A stretch of 37,502 nucleotides of DNA from Candidatus Amesbacteria bacterium RBG_19FT_COMBO_48_16. Lineage in GTDB: Bacteria; Patescibacteriota; Microgenomatia; CAZETR01; Amesbacteraceae. The stretch spans positions 1 to 37,502 of the forward strand of contig MEXE01000020.1 in assembly GCA_001775555.1 (NCBI GenBank). Direction: 5' to 3'. The translations under genes and the position numbers were made by a program. The notes beneath the pieces are model-generated. The model did no database searches and had not been told where the DNA came from. It saw nothing but the letters and a program-made list of their open reading frames with translations. Shown here piece after piece: positions 24,289 through 31,771 of this stretch (position 1 is the stretch's first letter; every line of letters begins with the position of its first letter).

Positions 24289-25240
24289 CGTCACGGTCAG
24301 TATCGTAAACTTCAGGACTTTCGATCTGACTTCTGCCTGCATAAAATCCGTTTTATCCCGGACTCGGGGTATTGCTTGCGAAGTGATAGTTGTAGACAAC
24401 CATTCCGCAGACGGTTCGGCTGAAAAATTGTCCCGACTTTTTAAAAGTCGCATTACTTTGATTACCAATTCCCATGACGTCGGCTTTGCCGCCGCCAATA
24501 ATCAAGCCCTAAATTTAGCCCGGGGTAAGTATTTCGTCATGCTCAATTCCGACACCCGTCTTCTCAATAATGCTTTTCAAATCCTGGCTGCCTTTATGGA
24601 TCGGAATTCTGATTGCGCAGTTTCCGGCCCGGCTCTGTTTAATCCGGACGGCACTTGCCAAAAGTCATACTCCAATTTTAAAACACCTTTCCAGAGAGCT
24701 TTGTGGGAAATAGCTCCCGCGCTTCAAAGCTTAGGGTTAATGAAAAACCAAAGCGCAGAAATACCATTGGTATTGCCTGCCCACCCCATCCCGGTAGACA
24801 GGCCCAGGGGTGTTTGTTTTTTTGTCAGAGGCAGTTTTGTGGACCGGGTGGGCAAACTGGACGAAGGCTTCTTTATGTATGACGAAGAAGTCGATTGGGC
24901 GTATCGGTTCCAAAAAGCGGGTTACAAAAACTACTTTGTCCCGGATGCCGAAATTCTGCACTATGGCGGAGCCAGTTCAAGAAACCCTATCCTTGCCCAA
25001 ATTCACACTTTGAGTGACTATCGCTATTACCAAAAACATTACGGTCTTTACGCCTCACTGCTTATTCGGGCCTTTGCCCTTGGTGCCAGTTTCCTCTGGC
25101 TGGTCGTATTTACAAAACATCTGTTGCTCAATCAAAAAAGCCGGCTTTCTTCCCCGCTGTCCCGGATCCGTTCCAGTCTGGGTCATGCTCTAATCTTTTC
25201 CCCCCTGATTAATTGGCAGAGCTTAAAACGCGGGACATAA
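24275..25240 (+). CDS. GT2 glycosyltransferase, rhamnosyltransferase-like (WbbL type)
   Basis: A 321-residue family 2 enzyme: VSIVNFRTFDLTSACI, VIVVDNHSADGS (37-48), HDVGFAAANNQALNLARG, and LNSDT (90-94), followed by the PRGVCFFVRGSFVDRVGKLDEGFFMYDEEVDWAYRFQKAG region that characterises WbbL/RfbF-like rhamnosyl- and mannosyltransferases. A hydrophobic segment near 275-290 may touch the membrane. It overlaps wzt by 14 nt and ends 18 nt inside the convergent Asp-box gene. The rhamnose assignment comes from family tendency only; no rhamnose pathway is in the window. Confidence 0.88.
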   Translation: MAKVDVTVSIVNFRTFDLTSACIKSVLSRTRGIACEVIVVDNHSADGSAEKLSRLFKSRITLITNSHDVGFAAANNQALNLARGKYFVMLNSDTRLLNNAFQILAAFMDRNSDCAVSGPALFNPDGTCQKSYSNFKTPFQRALWEIAPALQSLGLMKNQSAEIPLVLPAHPIPVDRPRGVCFFVRGSFVDRVGKLDEGFFMYDEEVDWAYRFQKAGYKNYFVPDAEILHYGGASSRNPILAQIHTLSDYRYYQKHYGLYASLLIRAFALGASFLWLVVFTKHLLLNQKSRLSSPLSRIRSSLGHALIFSPLINWQSLKRGT

Positions 25241-26392
25241 TTTTGAATTGAAACTTTTGCGCTTTGGCCGGAAATTTTCTATCCACAAATTATTCAGCCT
25301 CAGGTAGTCAACTTTCTCACCAAGATTAATCGCCGTTTTTTCTATCACATAAAAATATGCCGTTTTTATGCCGCTTTTACTAAATCTGACATCAAACAAT
25401 CCTACCCTGTTCCCGGGGAGAATCACGCTATCCATGACCTGATGATCACTAAAATTAAGCAGTGTGGCAACTGCTCCCCAGGTCCTCCCTCCGTCTCTTG
25501 ACAGCCGCCTTTTTATTTTGGCCTCGGTGAATGAGCGAAACTCCGGGTTATCGTCTTCATCGGTTGAAGCCACAAACCACAATTCCCGGTCTGAAAATCG
25601 TAAATAACCGCCGGGTTCCACGTCCGCATCGGTACCGTCATCCCATAAATTTGTGGCCGGTTCCCAGGTAACCCCGAAGTCTGTTGATCGCTGTTGGTAC
25701 AAATGTGAGTACCCCCCGTCTTTTTCCTCGTACTCGTAGGCCAACAATAAATCCCCGCTGTCAAGTTGGACAAACTTCGGATCCTCGATATTCACATTCT
25801 TCGGGCCCTTAACCGGACTGCTTAACCTGCTCCAGGTATTACCCCGGTCTGTAGATTTATAAATTATAACGGTATATACTCCGGTGCTGGTGTTCCCCTC
25901 AACTTCGGTAAATGCCGCCAACAATGCCCCGTCGGTCAACCTTATAACTCTTGTGTCTATCAGCAGGTTATCCGCAGAGTAAATTTCTACCAGCTTGCCC
26001 CAGGTGTTCCCTCCATCCGCGGAGGTCTTGAAATTTACGCTTTTGGGAAATCCGTTGTAGCTTGATGTTACATATACCTCGTTTCCGTATGCAGCTGCCC
26101 CGCTCCATTTACCGGTCATAATCAATCCTTGGTAAGTCCAAGTTTTGCCCTCGTCAATGGATTTGAACAATCCGATAGTCCCTTCAGGATATTTAGTGAC
26201 CATCAAAAAGTTACTGTTTGCCAATACCATCCCGGAAATATCTCCCATTGCCTTGTCTCGCGCTATCACTGAAGTATATCTGTCAAAATCACAGTTATAG
26301 GAGATAGGCCAAATTTCTGTAGACGCCCACACAGGTCCGACCGGAAGCAAGAGATACAAAATTAGTAATAATAAAAATATCAACTTACCCAC
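25223..26392 (-). CDS. Secreted sialidase-fold protein with five Asp-box (BNR) repeats
   Basis: A 389-residue protein with a signal peptide (basic MGK, long Leu run, VWA at 21-23 as likely cleavage site). The mature part holds five Asp boxes S-x-D-x-G-x-T-W or close variants at 78-85, 124-131, 180-187, 236-243 and 298-305, spaced 46-62 residues, which is the pattern of a beta-propeller. Sialidases carry such boxes, and TRVIRLTDGALLAAFTEVEG (148-167) recalls the sialidase strand, but no clear N-terminal FRIP motif is seen, so enzymatic activity is unproven. It could trim or bind the exported glycan. It is transcribed against the rest of the locus, from GTG 26392. Confidence 0.82.
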   Translation of the reverse strand: MGKLIFLLLLILYLLLPVGPVWASTEIWPISYNCDFDRYTSVIARDKAMGDISGMVLANSNFLMVTKYPEGTIGLFKSIDEGKTWTYQGLIMTGKWSGAAAYGNEVYVTSSYNGFPKSVNFKTSADGGNTWGKLVEIYSADNLLIDTRVIRLTDGALLAAFTEVEGNTSTGVYTVIIYKSTDRGNTWSRLSSPVKGPKNVNIEDPKFVQLDSGDLLLAYEYEEKDGGYSHLYQQRSTDFGVTWEPATNLWDDGTDADVEPGGYLRFSDRELWFVASTDEDDNPEFRSFTEAKIKRRLSRDGGRTWGAVATLLNFSDHQVMDSVILPGNRVGLFDVRFSKSGIKTAYFYVIEKTAINLGEKVDYLRLNNLWIENFRPKRKSFNSKLCPAF

Positions 26393-26393
26393 A

Positions 26394-26402
26394 TGATATA
26401 CT
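26394..26402 (+). promoter_or_regulatory. Extended -10 promoter for the GT2 at 26416
   Basis: TG at 26394-26395 and TATACT at 26397-26402 make an extended -10 (TGn-TATACT), 13 nt before ATG 26416, in the 23-nt gap between divergent genes. An overlapping TAGTAT on the other strand, 5 nt before GTG 26392, may serve the Asp-box gene. Confidence 0.5.
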
Positions 26403-26415
26403 AAAGAACGTTTGC

Positions 26416-27282
26416 ATGGCAGTAAAAGGATCGATCGTTATTCCCGTTTACAACGAAGAGCAGGGGATTGAATTTGTGCTCCGCCAGGCGGCCGATCTAA
26501 ACTTATTTTCCAAATACGAATTTATTGTCGTCGATGACGGCTCAACCGACACAACCAAAAAAACTGCTGAAAATTATCCCGTAAAAGTTATCAGCCACTT
26601 TACTAGAAAGGGTTACGGAGCGGCTATCAAAACCGGTATCCGCCACGCGAAAGGTGAAAAAGTCGTCATTATGGACGGTGATGGACAGCATACCCTTCTC
26701 TATCTTAATCGTTTGATTAAATTATTGGATGACTTTTCTCTGGTAATCGGGACCCGGGATAACAAGTCTGCCCAGGATCCCAATCGCATCCTGGGTAAGA
26801 AAATGATTAAGTTAATCGGTGAGTATTTGGTTGAACAAAAACTCCCTGACTTTAATTCCGGGTACAGGGGTTTTCACCGGCGGGAAATAATGGGCCTTTT
26901 GCACCTGATGCCTAACGGATTTTCCTTTTCTACCACTTCCACTCTGGCCTTTATAAAACATGGCTATGATATTACCACCATCCCCATCAGAGTCAGACCC
27001 AGATTGGGTAGAAAAAGTAACGTCAACTTATTGGCAGACGGATTCGGGACGGCTCTATTAGTCACCCGGATGATTATGTTGTTTAACCCGCTAAAAATTT
27101 TCCTCCCGACCAGTATCTTTATTAGTCTGGTGGCACTTGGGTGGACTTTGTTTGGAGTGATTGTCGGACCCAGAATACCCAATAGCGCCGTCTTACTTGG
27201 TGTTCTCGGAATGTTGTTATTTTTTATCGGCTTGCTGGCAGACCAAATATCGCTTTTAAATGTGCAGGAACGGGTGGCATAA
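26416..27282 (+). CDS. GT2 polyprenyl-phosphate glycosyltransferase with two C-terminal helices
   Basis: A 288-residue enzyme of the DPM/ArnC class: GSIVIPVYNEEQG, VVDDGSTDTT (38-47), RKGYGAAIKTGIRHAKG, and MDGDGQH (86-92), then the DFNSGYRGFHRREI loop. Two hydrophobic segments near 232-252 and 259-279 anchor it. It probably charges a polyprenyl phosphate with a sugar for use by GT-C enzymes outside. The gene follows an extended -10 box. It is separated from the next gene by 5 nt. Confidence 0.87.
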   Translation: MAVKGSIVIPVYNEEQGIEFVLRQAADLNLFSKYEFIVVDDGSTDTTKKTAENYPVKVISHFTRKGYGAAIKTGIRHAKGEKVVIMDGDGQHTLLYLNRLIKLLDDFSLVIGTRDNKSAQDPNRILGKKMIKLIGEYLVEQKLPDFNSGYRGFHRREIMGLLHLMPNGFSFSTTSTLAFIKHGYDITTIPIRVRPRLGRKSNVNLLADGFGTALLVTRMIMLFNPLKIFLPTSIFISLVALGWTLFGVIVGPRIPNSAVLLGVLGMLLFFIGLLADQISLLNVQERVA

Positions 27283-27287
27283 ATGAA

Positions 27288-28001
27288 ATGATAACTAATG
27301 ACTGGACAGATACCGACGTGGCTGATTTTTGGGATCACGTTGCCCCTATCTATATCAGGGAAAACAATAAAGTTCACGCAGCCCATGTGCAAAGATTTAC
27401 CAAAGCCTTGGAATTCTTAGACCTCAAACCGGGCCATACACTTTTAAATATTTGCAGCCGCGACTGCGAAGCGGCAGATTATATTCATAACGCTTGTCCT
27501 GATATTAGTATCATCCACGCCGAAATTTCCCAAAAGTTTATTGATCTGTCATCCCGGTCGCGGCCGGCGGAAAAACAAGTCAAAGTCAGCCGTTTTTCCC
27601 GTCTACCGTTCCCCTCAAAATACTTTGACCGCATCCTTTCCCTGGAAACCCTGGAGCACACCCCCCAGCCGTTGAATTTTCTCCGGGAACTTCACCGGGT
27701 AGCCAAAAATACAGCCTTGCTGGTTCTCTCTTGCCCCCCGGCCACAGCCGAATTGCCTTATCGAGTTTATTCGCTCCTGTTTGGCGGTCATGGTGAAGGT
27801 CCGCACCGTTTCCTTAGCTCAAAAGTGACACAGCAGTTGCTTTCTGCCGCGGGTTGGACAGTAAATTTACACCAAGGTACTCTTCTTTTACCGTTAGGTC
27901 CCCGGATGTTTCGCTCTTTGGGAGAGCGTCTCATAGCCCGTTTCCCCGATTCCCTTATCTCCGAATTTGGTATCCGGCAAATATATGTCTGCCAAAAATA
28001 A
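27288..28001 (+). CDS. Methyltransferase-like protein, motif I lost
   Basis: A 237-residue protein of the type 11 methyltransferase fold. The core reads LPFPSKYFDRILSLETLEHTPQPLNFLRELHRVAKN, followed by LVLSCPPATAELPYR and a FGGHGEGPHRFLSS lid. In place of the glycine-rich SAM loop it has LLNICSRDCEAADYI, without the GxGxG pattern. It may bind SAM poorly or have another role. ATG 27288 is used; an out-of-frame ATG lies 5 nt before it. It overlaps the following gene by 17 nt. Confidence 0.72.
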   Translation: MITNDWTDTDVADFWDHVAPIYIRENNKVHAAHVQRFTKALEFLDLKPGHTLLNICSRDCEAADYIHNACPDISIIHAEISQKFIDLSSRSRPAEKQVKVSRFSRLPFPSKYFDRILSLETLEHTPQPLNFLRELHRVAKNTALLVLSCPPATAELPYRVYSLLFGGHGEGPHRFLSSKVTQQLLSAAGWTVNLHQGTLLLPLGPRMFRSLGERLIARFPDSLISEFGIRQIYVCQK

Positions 28002-29313
28002 ACTCCAGGAGATCCTATCCGCCGGTCTTTACAATCATAGTGGTACTTGGGAAGGTCTTTCTTACGGTAAGATCACGCCCCCCGACCAGACCACTGGCCT
28101 GCCGCCCACTCTTCCTGCCGACTTAGATGAGGCTACATCAGCCCGGATACTGCGGGGTAGCAGTGATGCTCAGGTTCTTTTTCCCCAACTGAATTCCTAT
28201 GTATTTGGCCCCCGTTCCTTCCGCCATTTGTATCTGGGTCACTACCAAAAACTATATGTGGGTTTTGCGACCGACCCCCGAGTCAGATCGCAAGGTTCCA
28301 GCGGCGGGGTTATATCCTGCATCCTCATTTGGTTGTTGCAGCAAAAATTGATTAAGGGAGCCGTGGTTTTAGGTTTTAATACCCGTAGGCCCTGGCTTAC
28401 TCGGCCGTTTATCGCCACTACGCCATCCGAAATTCTTTCCGCCGCCGGCAGTAAATATATCACCGCACCGATTAACCAGATCCTTCCCCAGATCGAATCA
28501 TTTTCCGGACCACTGGCTTACGTCGGTTTACCCCACCAGGTCCAGTCCATCCGCAAGCTGCAAATGGTGAAAGATCCGGCGGTGAAAAAAATCAAGTATA
28601 TTATCGGACCTTTTTTCGGAAACAGTCTTGATTTCTCAGCCGTGACCAGTCTCCTCAAATCATACGGTATCAATGATTACCGGCAAATAAAAAAACTGTC
28701 TTTCCGGCACGGCCGGTGGCCCGGTTTCACCAGGATCGAGCTTGCATCCGGTCAAACTATTCAACTGCCAAAATTCTATGCCAATTATCTTATCCCCTTC
28801 CACATCACCCGCAGGAGTCTTTTATGTACTGATTTTACTAATGAGTTTACCGATATTTCAGTCGGTGATGCCTGGTCCCCGGTTTATGAAGACAGGGGTC
28901 GAGGCTTTTCCACCGTCATCAGCCGGTCCGGAGCCGGGCAGCGCCTTTTGGAACGGATGCTGCCTAAAAATATCATTAATCTCAAACCGATTTCCGTTGC
29001 AGAAGCCGTCTCCATGCACTCTCACGGTTACGATTTCAAAAAAAGAGGCGCATTCATTCGTATTTCATTTTTGCGGCTTCTCGGCCGCCCGGTACCGGAT
29101 TATGGCTATACCATCTCCGGATTTCCCGCTTCCAGATACCTGCTTGAAATAATAATAGATATCATGTTTCTGATTTGCTCAACCTCGCCGGCCAGGGCCC
29201 TGGTAGAAAGAATCAACCCCGTCTTAATAGGTCGCCTTTTTCAATATCTCAGAAAGATCTGGAAAAAATCCACCCAGCATATTAAAAGGGAAGGTCTTAC
29301 CGTCAGCCTATGA
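27985..29313 (+). CDS. FrhB/FdhB-like protein (coenzyme F420 hydrogenase beta family), cysteine-poor
   Basis: A 442-residue protein that matches the FrhB_FdhB N- and C-domains: QGSSGGVISCIL (103-114), FSGPLAYVGLPHQVQSIRK (173-191), KIKYIIGPFFGNSL, and LLCTDFTNEFTDISVGDAW (279-297). Relatives carry clustered cysteines for a 4Fe-4S centre and a Cys after the Gly-Leu-Pro. Here that Cys is His (H184), and only C281 of the cluster is retained, so an iron-sulfur role is unlikely. FrhB-like proteins are found in many polysaccharide loci with unknown function, possibly binding a flavin and reducing or modifying a sugar. ATG 27985 is chosen over TTG 27967. The stop overlaps the next ATG (ATGA). Confidence 0.8.
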   Translation: MSAKNKLQEILSAGLYNHSGTWEGLSYGKITPPDQTTGLPPTLPADLDEATSARILRGSSDAQVLFPQLNSYVFGPRSFRHLYLGHYQKLYVGFATDPRVRSQGSSGGVISCILIWLLQQKLIKGAVVLGFNTRRPWLTRPFIATTPSEILSAAGSKYITAPINQILPQIESFSGPLAYVGLPHQVQSIRKLQMVKDPAVKKIKYIIGPFFGNSLDFSAVTSLLKSYGINDYRQIKKLSFRHGRWPGFTRIELASGQTIQLPKFYANYLIPFHITRRSLLCTDFTNEFTDISVGDAWSPVYEDRGRGFSTVISRSGAGQRLLERMLPKNIINLKPISVAEAVSMHSHGYDFKKRGAFIRISFLRLLGRPVPDYGYTISGFPASRYLLEIIIDIMFLICSTSPARALVERINPVLIGRLFQYLRKIWKKSTQHIKREGLTVSL

Positions 29314-30713
29314 AAACAGCTCGTGATAAACAGCAGCTTTTGGAATTGATAAAAAGGTCAGCCTTTTCCGGGCCCGGTAATGCTCGTTTTATCCACCCCG
29401 AAAGCCGGGATTTTTCCGTCTATCAGGATATTCCCTTCCCGGGATTTAATCAGGTAAACATTCAACGGCAAAACGACACCAGAATCGATTTAATTCTTGA
29501 TCATCTGAATGTCTCCGGAAAAAAAGTTCTGGACATAGGTTGCAACATCGGCAGTATCAGTTTCAGATTAAATCAGCGGGGGGCATATTGTGTAGGTATC
29601 GACGCCGATGCCGACTCAATTCGGGTAGCTAGTTCCCTCAAACGTATTCACCATGTCAAGGGGGTTGAATTTTACCATCGCCCTTTTAATTCATCCGCAC
29701 TCGATTTCCTTTCTGTAAGACACGGTCAATTTGATATTATTTTACTCCTGTCCGTTTATCATTGGCTGTTGTATGAATTCGGCTCATCCGGCCCCGTGAT
29801 TACTCTCCTAAATCGACTGTCGCATGACCATGAACAGTCTATCATTTATGAGCCGTCTTTTTCCAGTTATGCCTGCTTTCCCGATACTACTACTCCCGGG
29901 GCGATTGATGAATTTTTTGAGTCGACCGGTTGTTACGGATGGCAAAGAGTTGGTCAGTCATTCGCCTCCAACAGCCGGAGGACCAGGGGCCTTTGGCTGG
30001 GCAAGCGGAATCTAAATGAGCTTTGTCGTACCATAGGTAATAAAAAATCTGATTATCGGGGTTTCCCCATCGTACTCTTGAAATCTACTCCCAAAAAAGA
30101 CACATACAAATGGCGGTATTTGACGGTCACCAAGTCCGAATCAGCCCGCCCCGGATATTTTTTATTCAAAAATGAATCCAGCACCCTCCTGCGTCTGTCT
30201 GCGCTGAATTTGTCTTTTCTTCCCCAATTGGTTTCCTCTCGTTCTCTTTCCGGTTCTGATTTTGTGGTCAGCCGGTTTATCAGATACCCTTCTTTGGACC
30301 AGCTTTATTCCAAAAAATTAATACCCGCCATTCGCTCCCGGCTTTATGAAATTCTTGCAGTTTTCAAAAAACTTGGATTAACTCACAACGATATCATTCC
30401 CAGAAATATTTTCTTTGACCCTGTTTCCTCCCGGTTAATCTTAATCGATTACGAATTCTGCCTGCCGGCGGGGACTGATCCTGAACACAGTTTTTCAGTA
30501 ACCCGCAAGGATGTGCAGTTGCTTTTATCCCAGTCGCTTCGGACATTGGGTAGTAAATTCAGAAATAAATCCGTTCCGTTGTTCTCTTTTGCCAACGACC
30601 GGGTAATCGTAAATCGGGTAATCTCGGATTATTATCACCGCCGGTTCAAAGATTACCTGGCCAGCCGGTTAAGAAATTATCAACAGGCCCTGATCCGCTA
30701 TCTTTCCAGATGA
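29310..30713 (+). CDS. Methyltransferase-kinase fusion, WbdD-like chain-capping candidate
   Basis: A 467-residue two-domain protein. Residues about 45-250 are a class I methyltransferase with KVLDIGCNIGSISF (72-85), VGIDADADSIRVA (95-107) and FDIILLLSVYHWL (141-153). Residues about 265-460 resemble a protein-kinase/APH fold: H359-N-D361-I-I-P-R-N366 as the catalytic loop and LILIDYEF (376-383) as the metal-binding DFG-like strand. The ATP-anchoring Lys is not certain (K287 is a candidate). E. coli O9a WbdD has the same order, MTase then kinase, and caps the glycan with a methyl phosphate that Wzt reads. No long C-terminal coiled coil like WbdD's is present. ATGA overlaps at both ends. Assignment to the WbdD role is inference. 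Confidence 0.72.
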   Translation: MKTARDKQQLLELIKRSAFSGPGNARFIHPESRDFSVYQDIPFPGFNQVNIQRQNDTRIDLILDHLNVSGKKVLDIGCNIGSISFRLNQRGAYCVGIDADADSIRVASSLKRIHHVKGVEFYHRPFNSSALDFLSVRHGQFDIILLLSVYHWLLYEFGSSGPVITLLNRLSHDHEQSIIYEPSFSSYACFPDTTTPGAIDEFFESTGCYGWQRVGQSFASNSRRTRGLWLGKRNLNELCRTIGNKKSDYRGFPIVLLKSTPKKDTYKWRYLTVTKSESARPGYFLFKNESSTLLRLSALNLSFLPQLVSSRSLSGSDFVVSRFIRYPSLDQLYSKKLIPAIRSRLYEILAVFKKLGLTHNDIIPRNIFFDPVSSRLILIDYEFCLPAGTDPEHSFSVTRKDVQLLLSQSLRTLGSKFRNKSVPLFSFANDRVIVNRVISDYYHRRFKDYLASRLRNYQQALIRYLSR

Positions 30714-31771
30714 AAATAATCAATCTTTTCTTACCCGTAGTGGATCACTTTACCAAAATTACCCTGGAAACCGGCCGGATACCTGCAGGGACTAACGGAC
30801 CTTACCACGACGTCGAAACTTCAGTTAGAAACTCCAGTCACTGGCTGATCACTTTCAGCCGGGTTTACAAAAGTACCGGTCGGAAAAAATATCAAGCGGC
30901 AGCTAAAATTCTGGCAGATTACCTTGCTTCACCGGACGTCAGACCGAAAGGTTTTACATTTGCCTGTCGCACCACACCGCATAAAGATAAATGCAACGGC
31001 CTTATCGGTCAGGCCTGGGCGATCGAAGCTCTTTGTTACTCCGGCCGGTTTTTGAAAAAGCTCCAGCCATCCGAATTAGCCAGACAGGTTTTCCGGTTTC
31101 ACAAATTTGTCCCGAAATATGGTCTCTGGCATCGGCGGGAAATTACCGGATCCGATTTATCCCTGGATCCCACTTTCAATCATCACCTCTGGTTCGCTGC
31201 GGCCGGGTCCCTTCTCGGCGACCAGATTATCAGAGAGCAGGTATCCTGTTTTCTCGACCATCTTGATCAAAACCTCACCGTTTTGGACAACGGGTTAATT
31301 TTTCATCCCATCACCCGGCTACTTCCCAGACCGATTATTTCTTTGCAGCCAAAAGACCCGCCTTCGCGCTCTCAGGTAGATAAATTTATTATAAAATCAA
31401 TCGGCTATCACGCTTATAACCTTTACGCCATGGCGTTGTTGTATCAAAAATTTCCCCGTCACTCCTTTTGGAAAAGTGCTAAGTTCAGCCGTGCTCTTGC
31501 CTATAGCCGGTCAACCCGGTTTGTTAATGACCTGAAAAATAATCCTTACGCATATCCGTACAATCCTGTCGGCTTTGAAATGCCTCTGGTGATAACCACC
31601 TTTTATCATGGTTCCGGGTACTCCAAATCCCGATTGTCGCAAGATTGGCTGAATTTGCAAATCCAAAAATGCTATCGTCAGGGTAGCCCTATATTAGACC
31701 GAAACACTGCTGATCCAATTACTCTTTCCGCGCGTATTTACGAACTACTCCGTAGTGGTGAAACGGTATGA
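30710..31771 (+). CDS. Alpha/alpha-barrel-like protein, possibly AglQ family
   Basis: A 353-residue soluble protein without signal peptide or membrane helix. It contains NGPYHDVETSVRNSSHWLITF (29-49), KDKCNGLIGQAWAIEAL (92-108) and FNHHLWFAAAGSLL, with many regularly spaced helices, as in the (alpha/alpha)6 barrel of glycoside hydrolases and lyases. The first two segments remind me of AglQ-like proteins from archaeal S-layer glycosylation clusters; I am not certain of this. It could process a sugar or bind a glycan in the cytosol. It is coupled to its neighbours by ATGA overlaps on both sides, so it probably works with the methyltransferase-kinase upstream. Otherwise the function is unknown. 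Confidence 0.55.
   Translation: MKIINLFLPVVDHFTKITLETGRIPAGTNGPYHDVETSVRNSSHWLITFSRVYKSTGRKKYQAAAKILADYLASPDVRPKGFTFACRTTPHKDKCNGLIGQAWAIEALCYSGRFLKKLQPSELARQVFRFHKFVPKYGLWHRREITGSDLSLDPTFNHHLWFAAAGSLLGDQIIREQVSCFLDHLDQNLTVLDNGLIFHPITRLLPRPIISLQPKDPPSRSQVDKFIIKSIGYHAYNLYAMALLYQKFPRHSFWKSAKFSRALAYSRSTRFVNDLKNNPYAYPYNPVGFEMPLVITTFYHGSGYSKSRLSQDWLNLQIQKCYRQGSPILDRNTADPITLSARIYELLRSGETV

Noticed and set aside
23725..24498. A 257-codon open frame on the - strand opposite the 3' part of wzt
   Set aside because: It lies antisense to a gene with clear Walker motifs and a recognisable C-terminal domain, has low-complexity composition and no motif. It is a shadow of codon bias on the other strand.
25223..26392. 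Calling the Asp-box protein a true sialidase
   Set aside because: Asp boxes are shared by many unrelated propellers, and the N-terminal FRIP motif is not seen. I kept the broader call.
30710..31771. Prenyltransferase or terpene-cyclase identity for the alpha/alpha protein
   Set aside because: No DxDD or aspartate-rich motif is present; the NGLIGQAWAIEAL-type segments fit glycosidase-like barrels better.
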